Positions 38,090 through 49,973 of a DNA stretch of 64,000 nt are shown here, in pieces. Numbering within the stretch: position 1 is the stretch's first letter; each line of letters begins with the position of its first letter. This DNA comes from Lathyrus oleraceus (Eukaryota; Streptophyta; Magnoliopsida; Fabales; Fabaceae). The DNA lies in NCBI RefSeq assembly GCF_024323335.1, contig NC_066581.1:343916399-343980398 (forward strand), in the 5' to 3' direction. A model generated the notes under the pieces. The model saw only the letters and a list, made by a program, of their open reading frames with translations. It was not told the DNA's origin and did not search any database. A program made the translations under genes and the position numbers.

Positions 38090-40295
38090 TAATAGTATAA
38101 GTAGCTACCCTCCCCCCCCCCCCCCCACACACACACAAGGGAGTCATACACATATCCTAGGAGGCCGTATGCATATGGAATGACCCGGATATGAAAAATC
38201 CAACATTTTTCCTATTTAACCAAAAAAATGTGAATTTCCAAAGATTGGACGACTTTTGAGTACATAGAACATGTTTTGAAGGCTTGAGAACTGCAGAACT
38301 CGTGGTGGATCAAGGATTTCAGGAACTTTTGTTATTGAAGACCTCTTTTCTTCCATTAATTTGAAATTTCTACACGTTCTATTTTTCTTTTCTTTAATAG
38401 TATGGGTAGCAAACCCCTCCCCCCCAAGGGAGTTAGTCACATATACAAGAAGACCATATGCGTATGGAATGACTCGGATATGAAAAATCCCACATTTTTC
38501 CCATTTTACCAAAAAAATGTGAATTTCCAAAGGTTGGATGATTTATGAGTACAAAGAACGTGTTTTGAAGGCAGGATAACTGAAGAACTCGTGGTGGATC
38601 AAGGCTTTCATGAACTTTAGTGATTGAAGACCTCTTTTCTTCCCTTAATTTGTAATTTTTACACTATGTGTTTTACTTTTCTTTAATAATATGAGTAGCT
38701 AACCCCCCCCCCCCCCCTCACACACACACACATTCCAGCATACGCGTATCACCAGAAAGGGTGAAAAATTCATGCATATGCTCATTCGCGTATGGGATAG
38801 CCCGTCACATATGAGGCCATGCAGCGAATACCCTCATACGCAGGCCAACACCTTACACGTATGACTCTAGTTGGGCCATACGCCCTACCCTGATCCATAG
38901 ACGTATGAGGTAGTACAAAAGGGAGTCACACACATATACGAGGAGGCCATATGCGTATTGAATTACCCGAATATGAAAAAGCCCACATTTTTCCTATTTA
39001 GCCAAAACAAATTGAATTTCTAAAGGTTGGAAAACTTTTGAGTACATAGAATGTGTTTTGAAGGCTGAAGAACTCGTCGTGGATTAAGGATTTCATGAAC
39101 TTTAGTGATCGAAGACCTCTTTTTTTCTATTAATTTGTAATTTCTACACTTTCTACTTTTCTTTTCATTAATAGTATGAGAAACTTACCCCCTCCCCCCC
39201 ACCCCCCACAAGGGTGTTATACACATATACGAGGAGGCCATATGCATATGGAATGACCCGAATATGAAAAATACCACATTTTTCCTATTTAGCCAAAAAA
39301 ATGTGAATTTCCAAAGGTTGCACGAATTTTGAGTATAGAGAAAGTGTGTTGAAGGATGGAGAACTGAAAAACTCGTGGTGGATCAAGGATTTGTATGAAC
39401 TTTAGTGATTGAAAACCGCTTTTCTTCCATTAATTTCTAAGTTTTTATACTTTCTGTTTTTTTCTTTAATAGTGTGAGTAGCTACCCCCCCCCCCCCCCC
39501 AAGGTAGTCATACATATATACGAGGAGGCTATATACGTATGGAATGACCCGGATATGAAAAATCTCACTTTTTTCCTATTTTGCCAAAAAAATGTGAATT
39601 TCCAAAGGTTGGATGACTTTTGAGTACAAAGAACATGTTTTGAAGGCTAGAGAACTGAAGAACTCATGGTGGATCAAAGATTTCATGAACTTTAGTGATT
39701 GAAAATCTCTTTTCTTCCATTAATTTGTAATTTCTACACTTTCTGTTTTGCTTTTCCTTAATTGTATGAGTAGCTACCCCCCCCCCCCCCCCCCCACACA
39801 CACACACATACACACATTTCAGCATACACGTATCATCAGAAAGGGGGTAAAATTCATGCCTCTGCTCCTCTGTGTATGGGATGGCCTGTACGCGTATGAG
39901 GCCATCCAGCCAAGGCCCTCCTACACAGACTAACACCTTACACGTATGACTCTTTTTGGGCCATATGCCCTACCCTGAGCCATACGCGTTTGAGGTAGTA
40001 CAAAAAGGAGCCATACGTGTATGTGGTATTACAAAAGGGATTCATACACATATACGAGGCGACCATATGCATATGGAACGACGCGGATATGAAAAAGCGC
40101 ACATTTTTCCTATTTAGCCAAAAAAAAGTGAATTTCAAAAAGTTGGAGGACTTTTCAGTATAGAGAATGTGTTTTGAAGGCTGGAGAACTGAAGAACTCA
40201 TTGTGGATCAAGGATTTTGTGAACTTTAGTGATTAAAGACCTCTTTTCTTCCATTAATTTGTAATTTCTACACTTTCTGTTTTTCTTTTCTTTAA
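38090..40295. repeat. Higher-order satellite repeat, diverged copy 3
   Basis: The unit lengths (307, 287, 486, 297, 294, 535) parallel the two upstream six-unit blocks, and variants such as the GAAACTTACC box recur. Sequence identity is visibly lower, so this is an older relative. Confidence 0.7.
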
Positions 40296-42389
40296 TAGTA
40301 TGACTAGCTAACCCCCCCCCCCCCCCCAAGGTAGTCATACACATATACGATGAGGCCATATGCGTATGGAATAACCCGGATATGAAAAATCCCATATTTT
40401 TCCTATTTAGCCAAAAAAATGTGAATTTCCAAAGGTTGGACGACTTTTGAGTATAGAGAACGTGTTTTGAAGGATGAAGAACTAAAGAACTCGTAGTGGA
40501 TCAAAGATTTCATTAAATTTAGTGATTGAAAACCTCTTTTCTTCCATTAATTTGTAATTTCTACACTTTCTGTTTTACTTTTCTTTAATAGTATGAATAG
40601 CTACCCCCCCCCCCCCCCCACACACACACACACACATTCTAGCATACACTTATCACCATATAGGGGGGAAAATTCATGCCTCTGGTCATCCGCGTATGGG
40701 ATGGCCTGTACGCGTATGAGTCCATCCAGCCAAGGCCCTCCTACGCAGACCAACACCTTACACGTGGTGGATCAAGGATTTCATGAACTTTAGTGATTGA
40801 AGACCTCTTTTCTTCTATTAATTTGTAATTTCTACACTTTCTGTTTTTCTTTTCTTGAATAGTGTGAGTAGCTAGCTGTAAGACCTCAATTTTGGCCCTA
40901 AGATCCCTCATGACATCATAACATTGCATTTGCAAGCCTCAAGGATCATAAGCATCTTGGTTCCCTTTGCCTTTGGGTGGGACCTCTTGTGAGTAGTTTG
41001 AGATCACCAAGCATGCTTGAATTATGTATCATTTCTTTTCTCATTTTTTTTACTAACCAATAGCACTAAAATATGTCAGTAACATCTTTTGTTTGTAACT
41101 TGAGCAATCACAAGGTCAAAAAGCTTCTAGGTGATCCTTTGTGTAATGATATGGCCAAGAGAAGATGAAGGCAAGCATGGAAATGGTTCCCAAAGCTCTA
41201 ATCCATAAAATATGCCTCCCTAGTATCTCAATTCATCATTTTGATCAAAGCAAGTCAAAGGATTTGAGGTTTGTCTCTCAAAGAAAACCTAATTCATCTG
41301 TGTACCAAGTGTGCCTTGCCAATGAAGCAACCTCAGCCCATGATCAAAAACAATCAAGGGAAGTTCTTTAATTCATCATTTCATACATATTTGAACTTAT
41401 TTGAGTGTCCTCAATCATCAATTCATCAAGATATGGGTTGTGGACTTGAGAAGTTGATCAGTCAATTCATCTAACTATCTTGAAATATGCTGAGACCTAA
41501 CTTTCTATGTGTTGGTATAATGGAGATGATACCAAAAGAAAATGTTCTTAAGGAAAATATGAACAACTTTCATTTTCATAAAAAATTGATTTGAAGCTTG
41601 GAAGGTCATCTCCCATTCCAAAACATTATAGGTCATTTTGATTGAAACCCTAATTTTGGGTCAACTTCCCAAGGACATAACTCATGCATTGTCTATGATT
41701 TTGAGGTGGGATCAAATGAATTGGAAAGCTTATTATGTCTAATTAAAATGTTATGTTGAACAAAATTTCAAAATATCAAAGGAAATACATGTGATAGTGC
41801 AAAACATTATAGGTCACTTTGGACCAATGCATTGAAAGGCAAAAAAGTCCGACTTCAAGTGCCCATAACTTCTTCATAAAAAATCTAAATGATGCAAAAT
41901 CTTATTCCATATTGATTGTCTTGAAAAGATATACAACTTTGATGTTGGAGGTTTTTTCATTTGAGGCTTGAATCACCAATACAAAAGGGCTTGAAGTTGG
42001 TTCAATTTGACAAAATTCTCAAAGGCATGTTTTACACTATGAACTTCATGGCCTGTTTTCATAAATTTACACACTTCAAATGAGTTTTTGCTCAACATAA
42101 CATTTGTTCCTTATGTCAAGACCTTTCCAACCATTACCCACATGCTTGTGTTTGGATTTTCTAAAAGGGACTTTCGAAGACTTGAAGTTTTATGACCAAT
42201 TATGCATAACATGGTGAAACTTCATATGCAAGCAATTGGAGTGCAAACCACACATCCAAACCTTCTCCAAATCATTTCAGCATCCATTTGAATTGGCTTT
42301 TGGGCCCTCCATGCGCCTGTACAGGCCCATGCATGGAGGCCTTCAATTTTCATGCACACGAAATTCACCTTGCTTGCATCAGGTTTTGC

Positions 42390-42398
42390 TATAAATAG
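42390..42398 (+). promoter_or_regulatory. TATA box of element B 5' LTR
   Basis: TATAAATAG in the context GCTATAAATAGAGG is a strong plant TATA motif. It matches position and context in the 3' LTR (63051-63059). Transcription probably starts near 42420-42430. Confidence 0.78.
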
Positions 42399-42837
42399 AG
42401 GTGCATACCTCCATCATAAACCAACCTGAAGGCACCTGATATGCTGCACAATTGAATCCCTAACCATACCTAAAGGAACTAGTTTACACTTTCTTCAAAA
42501 TTCAGATCTAAAATTCAATTGCATTTGGTTGAATTTTCAGATCTAAAGTTCCTAAACCTCCATTATCTAATCCATAGAACTTATGTTTGGCAAAAGGAAG
42601 CAAGGAAGGTAGCTCAAATCTTCACAATCCAAAGGTATGGTTCAACTGGTTTTTTCTTCGAATCTCTTTGTTCCATGATCTATTTTCCTGGCCAATGTGT
42701 TTTCTGAAGTCCTCACTTGAGAGGCAAGCCAGTGGTGGTTTTGATTTTGTGTTTTAATGAACTGCAATTTATGTACCTGAATCTTCCAGCTCAGATTTCT
42801 TATTCCATAGAAAGTTTGAGTATAATTCAAGGTTACA

Positions 42838-42857
42838 GGGGTGATGTACATCACCCC
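42838..42857. other. Palindrome P1 in element B LTR leader
   Basis: GGGGTGATGTACATCACCCC is a perfect 20-bp palindrome 448 nt after the TATA box. Compared with element A, one base pair is changed on both arms (A-T to G-C), preserving symmetry. Confidence 0.82.
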
Positions 42858-42944
42858 AACTTCATTTTGGTGTGTGGATCGTTAGTTTTGGTTGAGTTTG
42901 GAGGACCTGCAACTCTGGCCGGAGCTTGTATGCTCGCCGGAGAA

Positions 42945-42966
42945 GACGGTGGCGCTGGCCACCGTC
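42945..42966 (+). other. Inverted repeat P2 in element B LTR leader
   Basis: GACGGTGGC and GCCACCGTC flank the four bases GCTG, giving a 9-bp stem 107 nt after P1. Element A has the perfect palindrome P2 here. In the 3' LTR of B (63287-63308) two C-to-T changes would leave G-U pairs in RNA. Confidence 0.8.
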
Positions 42967-43848
42967 CACCATGCCAGATTGAATCTGGACCATTGGATGC
43001 ATCTCCCATGTTTTAATCTCAGCCATGCGTTTGGATTACTTGCTTTAATGCCAGGTGTGACGCGTTTGACTTGGACTCACCATGAGCGCGCATCTCCATT
43101 TTATTTTCTTTTATCCCATTTATTTTCAAAAATTCATAACTTCTTCATTTTAATTTCAAAAAATATGGGACCAATTGCATTATTTCTCTTTTTAATTCTA
43201 GTTTCTAAAAATGATTTTTAATATTTTTTATTTCATCATTTGATATTTTTTATGAATTTTCTCTTTTTTGGCTATTTTTAATTCATTTTAAATATTTTTT
43301 GATATTCAAAAAATACAAAAATATTTTCTCAACCTATTTGAATGATGATGGATCTATGAAAAATATTCTCATCAATTTTTTAATTGATTTGAGATTTATT
43401 TGAGATTTTAGTTCAATTAGGTTATTTTTATTCATTTTTAATTGATTAAAAATAGTTTCTGACTTTTAAAAATGCTAAAAAAAATTGTCAAACTTTGTTT
43501 GACCTTGTTGAGCTTAGGATAAATCACTTGGACTTTTCAAAGTTGATTTGAGGTGATTTTGAAGTTTGACATTTCTTTAATATTTTAATTCAAGTTTATT
43601 TTTAAATATTAAAAATGCCAAAAATATTTTGTTCATTTCTTGACTTCCAATCTTCATCTTATTTATGTTTTTGATTGTTTGACCATGATCCTCAATGTCA
43701 TTAGTCAACACTTGTTGATTGATACATTCTATTTCATTTAATATCCTTTATTCTTTTCATTTCCATTTCCATTATTCATCTCCTTCTTCTTCTTCTTTCT
43801 TTTTGATCAATGAGTTAAAGGTTGATAAGTTAGCATTGATTAGGGAGG

Positions 43849-46800
43849 CTTAATCTTCATTGATTCAAATCTAATTCATCTTGATCAATTGATCAAGTGA
43901 ATGGCTTTGCATTAAGGATAGGTTGCTTTGTAAATCATGCAAAAGGCTTAAACCAATACAAGATCAATTTTCTTCCTCGTTTTTGGCATGGCAAGTTGTT
44001 GGAACTTGGTTCACTAATCAAGACTTCTAACTTGTGTTGTTGCCTACATTATTATTGACCGGCCTCAGATAGTTGTGACTTCTACATAAGTTCAATTACG
44101 ATTGCTTAACATAGCGCTAAATTTTCCTTATGGCACACTAACTACTAACACTAACCATTAACAATTAACATTTACTTTTTTACTCTTTACTTTTAATGCA
44201 ATTTACTATTCTTTCACATATTATCCATTTGCTTTTCCCTTTGCTCACTTGAGAACATGTTTATGTTAATACCATTTGCCTTTTGCTCACTTGAGCACAT
44301 AATTGTGTATATACTTTTGTGCTTGTGTTTTGTTTTGATTGTTGTGAACCAAATGCAAAGAATTGGACAAAATGGACTTAGATCTTAGGACTTTACCTAA
44401 GCTAATGGAGTTTGAAGAGCAACTAGGCCTCATGCCTTTAGAATGCTTAAATGTCAAAGAGCAACTAGGCCTCATACCTTTAGAATGCTTAAAGCTTGAA
44501 GATGAACATTGAAAGGACCATATTCTAAACTCTCTCTTGTCCATTCTTTGATTTGTAAATAGAACCTTTTGATGTTTGTGTTCTTGTGCTAGGGATTTCA
44601 TCTTGATTCAAACTTGAGGAGCCATTACCATGAGCCTCTAAGAGAGAGAGATCCAAGATACATTGAGGAGTCTTTCCAAGAGTGCATTTGACTGATGATT
44701 GCTTCAGTTCATGCTTATGTGATTGCTTATTCCAAAGGATAGGAGCTACTTGGATCATCATTATGATCTCAAGAAAGGAACTCCATTGTGGTTTTGTTTC
44801 TTATTCCTTACCTCTTACATGTTTAGGACTCTAGCCCTTCTTCTTCTTCTCTCCACTCTGACCCAAGCCAAAATCTTTGTGCAAACATCTAATACTTGTT
44901 TTCATTATTAGAAACCTAAGCCTTATGCTTTTGATTTTCAAACTTTATTTTCATAACACTTAACCTTCCTTGATTCAAATCTAATTCATCTTGATCAATT
45001 GATCAAGTGAATGGCTTTGCATTAAGGATAGGTTGTTTTGTAAATCATGCAAAAGGCTTAAACGAATACAAGATCAATTTTCTTCCTCGTTTTTGGCATG
45101 GCAAGTTGTTGGAACTTGGTTCACTAATCAAGACTTCTAACTTGTGTTGTTGCCTACATTATTATTGACTGGCCTCAGATAGTTGTGACTTCTACATAAG
45201 TTCAATTACGATTGCTTAACATAGCGCTAAATTTTCCTTATGGCACACTAACTACTAACACTAACCATTAACAATTAACATTTACTTTTTTACTCTTTAC
45301 TTTTAATGCAATTTACTATTCTTTCACATATTATCCATTTGCTTTTCCCTTTGCTCACTTGAGAACATGTTTATGTTAATACCATTTGCCTTTTGCTCAC
45401 TTGAGCACATAATTGTGTATATACTTTTGTGCTTGTGTTTTGTTTTGATTGTTGTGAACCAAATGCAAAGAATTGGACAAAATGGACTTAGATCTTAGGA
45501 CTTTACCTAAGCTAATGGAGTTTGAAGAGCAACTAGGCCTCATGCCTTTAGAATGCTTAAATGTCAAAGAGCAACTAGGCCTCATACCTTTAGAATGCTT
45601 AAAGCTTGAAGATGAACATTGAAAGGACCATATTCTAAACTCTCTCTTGTCCATTCTTTGATTTGTAAATAGAACCTTTTGATGTTTGTGTTCTTGTGCT
45701 AGGGATTTCATCTTGATTCAAACTTGAGGAGCCATTACCATGAGCCTCTAAGAGAGAGAGATCCAAGATACATTGAGGAGTCTTTCCAAGAGTGCATTTG
45801 ACTGATGATTGCTTCAGTTCATGCTTATGTGATTGCTTATTCCAAAGGATAGGAGCTACTTGGATCATCATTATGATCTCAAGAAAGGAACTCCATTGTG
45901 GTTTTGTTTCTTATTCCTTACCTCTTACATGTTTAGGACTCTAGCCCTTCTTCTTCTTCTCTCCACTCTGACCCAAGCCAAAATCTTTGTGCAAACATCT
46001 AATACTTGTTTTCATTATTAGAAACCTAAGCCTTATGCTTTTGATTTTCAAACTTTATTTTCATAACACTTAACCTTCCTTGATTCAAATCTAATTCATC
46101 TTGATCAATTGATCAAGTGAATGGCTTTGCATTAAGGATAGGTTGTTTTGTAAATCATGCAAAAGGCTTAAACGAATACAAGATCAATTTTCTTCCTCGT
46201 TTTTGGCATGGCAAGTTGTTGGAACTTGGTTCACTAATCAAGACTTCTAACTTGTGTTGTTGCCTACATTATTATTGACTGGCCTCAGATAGTTGTGACT
46301 TCTACATAAGTTCAATTACGATTGCTTAACATAGCGCTAAATTTTCCTTATGGCACACTAACTACTAACACTAACCATTAACAATTAACATTTACTTTTT
46401 TACTCTTTACTTTTAATGCAATTTACTATTCTTTCACATATTATCCATTTGCTTTTCCCTTTGCTCACTTGAGAACATGTTTATGTTAATACCATTTGCC
46501 TTTTGCTCACTTGAGCACATAATTGTGTATATACTTTTGTGCTTGTGTTTTGTTTTGATTGTTGTGAACCAAATGCAAAGAATTGGACAAAATGGACTTA
46601 GATCTTAGGACTTTACCTAAGCTAATGGAGTTTGAAGAGCAACTAGGCCTCATGCCTTTAGAATGCTTAAATGTCAAAGAGCAACTAGGCCTCATACCTT
46701 TAGAATGCTTAAAGCTTGAAGATGAACATTGAAAGGACCATATTCTAAACTCTCTCTTGTCCATTCTTTGATTTGTAAATAGAACCTTTTGATGTTTGTG

Positions 46801-48281
46801 TTCTTGTGCTAGGGATTTCATCTTGATTCAAACTTGAGGAGCCATTACCATGAGCCTCTAAGAGAGAGAGATCCAAGATACATTGAGGAGTCTTTCCAAG
46901 AGTGCATTTGACTGATGATTGCTTCAGTTCATGCTTATGTGATTGCTTATTCCAAAGGATAGGAGCTACTTGGATCATCATTATGATCTCAAGAAAGGAA
47001 CTCCATTGTGGTTTTGTTTCTTATTCCTTACCTCTTACATGTTTAGGACTCTAGCCCTTCTTCTTCTTCTCTCCACTCTGACCCAAGCCAAAATCTTTGT
47101 GCAAACATCTAATACTTGTTTTCATTATTAGAAACCTAAGCCTTATGCTTTTGATTTTCAAACTTTATTTTCATAACACTTAACCTTCCTTGATTCAAAT
47201 CTAATTCATCTTGATCAATTGATCAAGTGAATGGCTTTGCATTAAGGATAGGTTGTTTCCTAAATTATGCAAAAGACTTAAACCAATACAAGATCAATTC
47301 TCTTCTTCTTTTTGGCATGGCAAGTTGTTGGAACTTGGTTCACTAATCAAGACTTCTAACTTGTGTTGTTGCCTACATTATTATTGACCGGCCTTAGATA
47401 GTTGTGACTTCTACATAAGTCCAATTACGATTGCTTAACATAGCGCTAAATTTGCCTTATGGCACACTAACTACTAACATTAACCATTAACCATTAACAT
47501 TTATTTTTTGCACTTTACTTTTATGCAATTTACTATTCTTGTACATATTATTATTTTGCTTTTTCCTTTGCTCATTTGAGCACATGTTTATGTTAATACC
47601 ATTTGCCTTTTGCTCAGTTGAGCACATATAATTGTGTATATATCATTTGTGCTTGTGTTTTGATTGTTGTTGACCATAATGCAAAGAATTGGACAAAATG
47701 GACTTAGACTTTAGGACTTTCCCTATGAAAATTAGGATTCAAAGAGAAACTAGGCATTGGGCCTTTAGAGTGCTATAAAAGTCAAAGAGCAACTAGGCAT
47801 TGGGCCTTTAGAATGCTTAATGTTGAAAGATGATCTTGAAATGACCAATTTCTAAACTCTACTTGTTCATTCCTTGCTTGTTTGCTAGAACCTTTTAATG
47901 TCTGTGTTCTTGTGCTAGGGATTCCAACTTGATCCATTGAGGAACCATTGCCATGAGCCTCTAAGAGAGAGGAATCTAAGATACATTGAGGAGCTTTCCA
48001 ATAGTTCATTTAATTGTTGATTGTTTGAGTTTATTCTTATGTGATTGCTTATTCCAAAGTATGTGAGCTACTTGGATCATCAATATGATATCAAGAGAGG
48101 AACTCGATTTGTGGTATTGTTTCTTTTCCCTTACCTCTTGTATGTTTAGGATTTAGCCATTCTTCTTCTTCCCTCTACTCTATCCCAAGCCAAAAACTTT
48201 TGTGCAAACATTCAACACTTCTTTTCAAACATTAGAAACCTAAGCCTTATGCTTTTGATTCTCAAACTATCTTTTCATAAC
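43849..48281 (+). repeat. Four tandem copies of a ~1.1-kb LTR segment
   Basis: Copies are 43849-44957, 44958-46067, 46068-47177 and 47178-48281. The period is exactly 1110 bp between copies 2, 3 and 4. Copies 2 and 3 look identical; copy 1 differs only at a few sites near its start; copy 4 starts like them but diverges after about 47260. Junctions share ACTTA microhomology (CATAACACTTA joined to ACTTAACCTTCC). Element A LTRs have a single copy. The open frames of 104, 78 and 62 codons in each copy are simply repeated with it. Confidence 0.93.
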
Positions 48282-49051
48282 ACTTATTTTGAATGAACTT
48301 TTAAACCAACTTTGACCTTATTTTTGTAAATACTTTTCATTGGTAAATATAACCCCTTCAAATGTCTTTTGTGGTTTTAATGGCGACTTCCTTAATCAAA
48401 CTTTTCATAACCTTTAGCTATTAGGTTTGAGTTATACTTGTGGTAGATGTAATACTCACCTATATCCTTAATGATGGACAATGAGTCTTCCATGCTTATT
48501 ATAGGGTTAACCCCTCACTAGCATGTTGAAGCTATCCTCACATGGTGGATTTGTAGTTTTTAGGTTGAGTTCTCTCCCTTGGATAACAAAAGACCTTAAG
48601 GCTTTTTGACCAATCAATCCACCAACTCATTTTGAGATTTTTACCCCGAACTACGAGGTTTTGATCCTAATCTTTTTTAAGATGGTACGTAGGCAATGGG
48701 TTTATCCATCCAAACACAAAATGTAAATAACTTGTATATTCTCTTCTCATCTCTTCAATCATGTTTGCACAAATAATTTTTCACAAAATACCAACCTTAC
48801 AACAAATGTGAAAAGGGCTCCCTAGGAGAACCTAGGATGTTTTGGGTGCTTAAAACCTTCCCATTGCATAACCAACCCCCTTACCCAGATCTCTGTTTCT
48901 TTTATTAGTTTTTGTTGAAACTTTTAGGTTTTTGTTCGCTTTCTAACCACTCCTTTGGATAAATAGAAGTGCGGTGGCGACTCGACTTGTATGGATTACC
49001 TTAGATTTAGTCAATATCTCTAATGGTAATGAATACCCCGCTACAGAAAAG

Positions 49052-49069
49052 TGGCGACTCTGCTGGGGA
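49052..49069 (+). promoter_or_regulatory. Primer binding site of element B
   Basis: TGGCGACTCTGCTGGGGA is identical to element A. A partial copy of its first part, GTGGCGACTC, lies inside the LTR at 48974-48983, 77 nt upstream of the same ten bases at 49051-49060. Confidence 0.9.
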
Positions 49070-49973
49070 CAAAGATAGATTGCCTAGTGAGTTTAGCCTA
49101 CTTTTCACATTGTGTTGTAGTGTATTGTATATTGTTTGGTGACATATTTCTGTGCAATTTGGGATTACTGTATTGTATGTAATGATTGAATTGCTTGAAT
49201 ATTAACTCCTTGTATGCTTGGTGATCTTTGTGAGATGAGTTCTATACCCGAACTCGAGTGCACTTAGGATAGGAGAATGGCATAGTCTTGTTGACTTGTG
49301 TGGAGTTATTCCTTAGCAAGTTGACTTGCAAGTCCATTCACTTGGTGGAGGTCATGTTGGGATCAATAATGTCACACAAGTAGTTGTGGTTAGACATTAC
49401 GCTTTCCAATATGGACCTTAGAAGCCAAGAACCTTAGTTTACCAAGCCCATCTTGGCCTATTCTTAGGATGTAGTGCGAAAGTCGTTCAAGTGTAAGATT
49501 TGATACGATTGTTACGCGATACTACGCTCATAAGAGTCTCTCTTGAGAATATTTTTTGGAATACGAGTAGTCGTTCCTCTGATAATATTCGAAAGATGGG
49601 ATGATGACTATGGGAACCTCTTGTAGAACATGTTTGGCAGGTTAAACCCTAGTACACTCCCTTTGGGTGGTTCTAAATCGAGGCTCCATGCTCGTGACTT
49701 GCAACAAACCCGTGATTCGTGGTTGATCCATTCATGTATTCTTAATATCAATGGAACTTAGGTGTTGATAAGGTGAAACCATAATCCACCAAAATGGATG
49801 ATTGATATTAAGGATAATATGATCCATCCCATGACCTTTGTTTGTTGTTCTTTACTTGATCCTTGAGTGTGATTGTTGCATTCATGCATTCATGCACCCA
49901 TTTGTATCCATAACATCAAAATAACAAGAAAATTTTCAAGGAACTTAAGAGGTCTACTTGCAAATTTTCAGAC
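49070..49973 (+). other. 5' leader of element B
   Basis: About 900 nt between PBS and ORF1 are colinear with 15645-16544 of element A. I see no gene here. Confidence 0.75.

Larger units (their letters stand above)
24285..40876. repeat. Satellite array of about 45 units, short (~290 bp) and long (~520 bp) forms
   Basis: The region is a head-to-tail tandem array with no gene. I took units to start at the box AATAGTATGAGTAGCTA followed by a C run. About 28 are short (270-310 bp) and 16-17 are long. Long units add ~230 bp after the C run: CA repeats, then several palindromic boxes such as CATACGCGTATG within ~31-bp subrepeats that end GTAGTACAAAA. Each unit also carries TTTTTCCTATTTAGCC, CTTTAGTGATTGAAGACC and TTCCATTAATTTG. 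Recurrent ~100-residue minus-strand open frames follow the repeat and change with C-run length. I could not link it to a named satellite. Both flanks are Ogre LTR termini. Confidence 0.93.
40877..49045 (+). repeat. 5' LTR of element B, 8.2 kb, expanded by internal tandem copies
   Basis: The LTR starts TGTAAGACCTC at 40877 and ends CCCCGCTACA at 49045, six bases before the PBS. It carries a TATA box at 42390, palindromes P1 and P2, and four tandem copies of a ~1.1-kb segment (43849-48281). Without the three extra copies it would be about 4.8 kb, close to the LTR2 length of element A. The part after 47260 is more diverged from element A than the part before it, suggesting a mosaic. Confidence 0.9.

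Noticed and set aside
24285..40876. T-rich stretch plus TTTAATAG in each satellite unit read as a splice acceptor
   Set aside because: No matching donor, exon or coding frame accompanies it; a pyrimidine run ending in AG is expected by chance in AT-rich DNA.
24470..40935. Many 60-155 codon minus-strand open frames in the satellite with a recurring MEEKRSSITKVHE motif
   Set aside because: They repeat once per satellite unit, run into poly-Gly or stops depending on C-run length, and lack a constant start or end. They are by-products of the repeat, not a gene family.
43849..48281. Regular repeats considered as a CRISPR-like or gene array
   Set aside because: The 1110-bp period with no spacer pattern, in a plant LTR, is ordinary tandem duplication.
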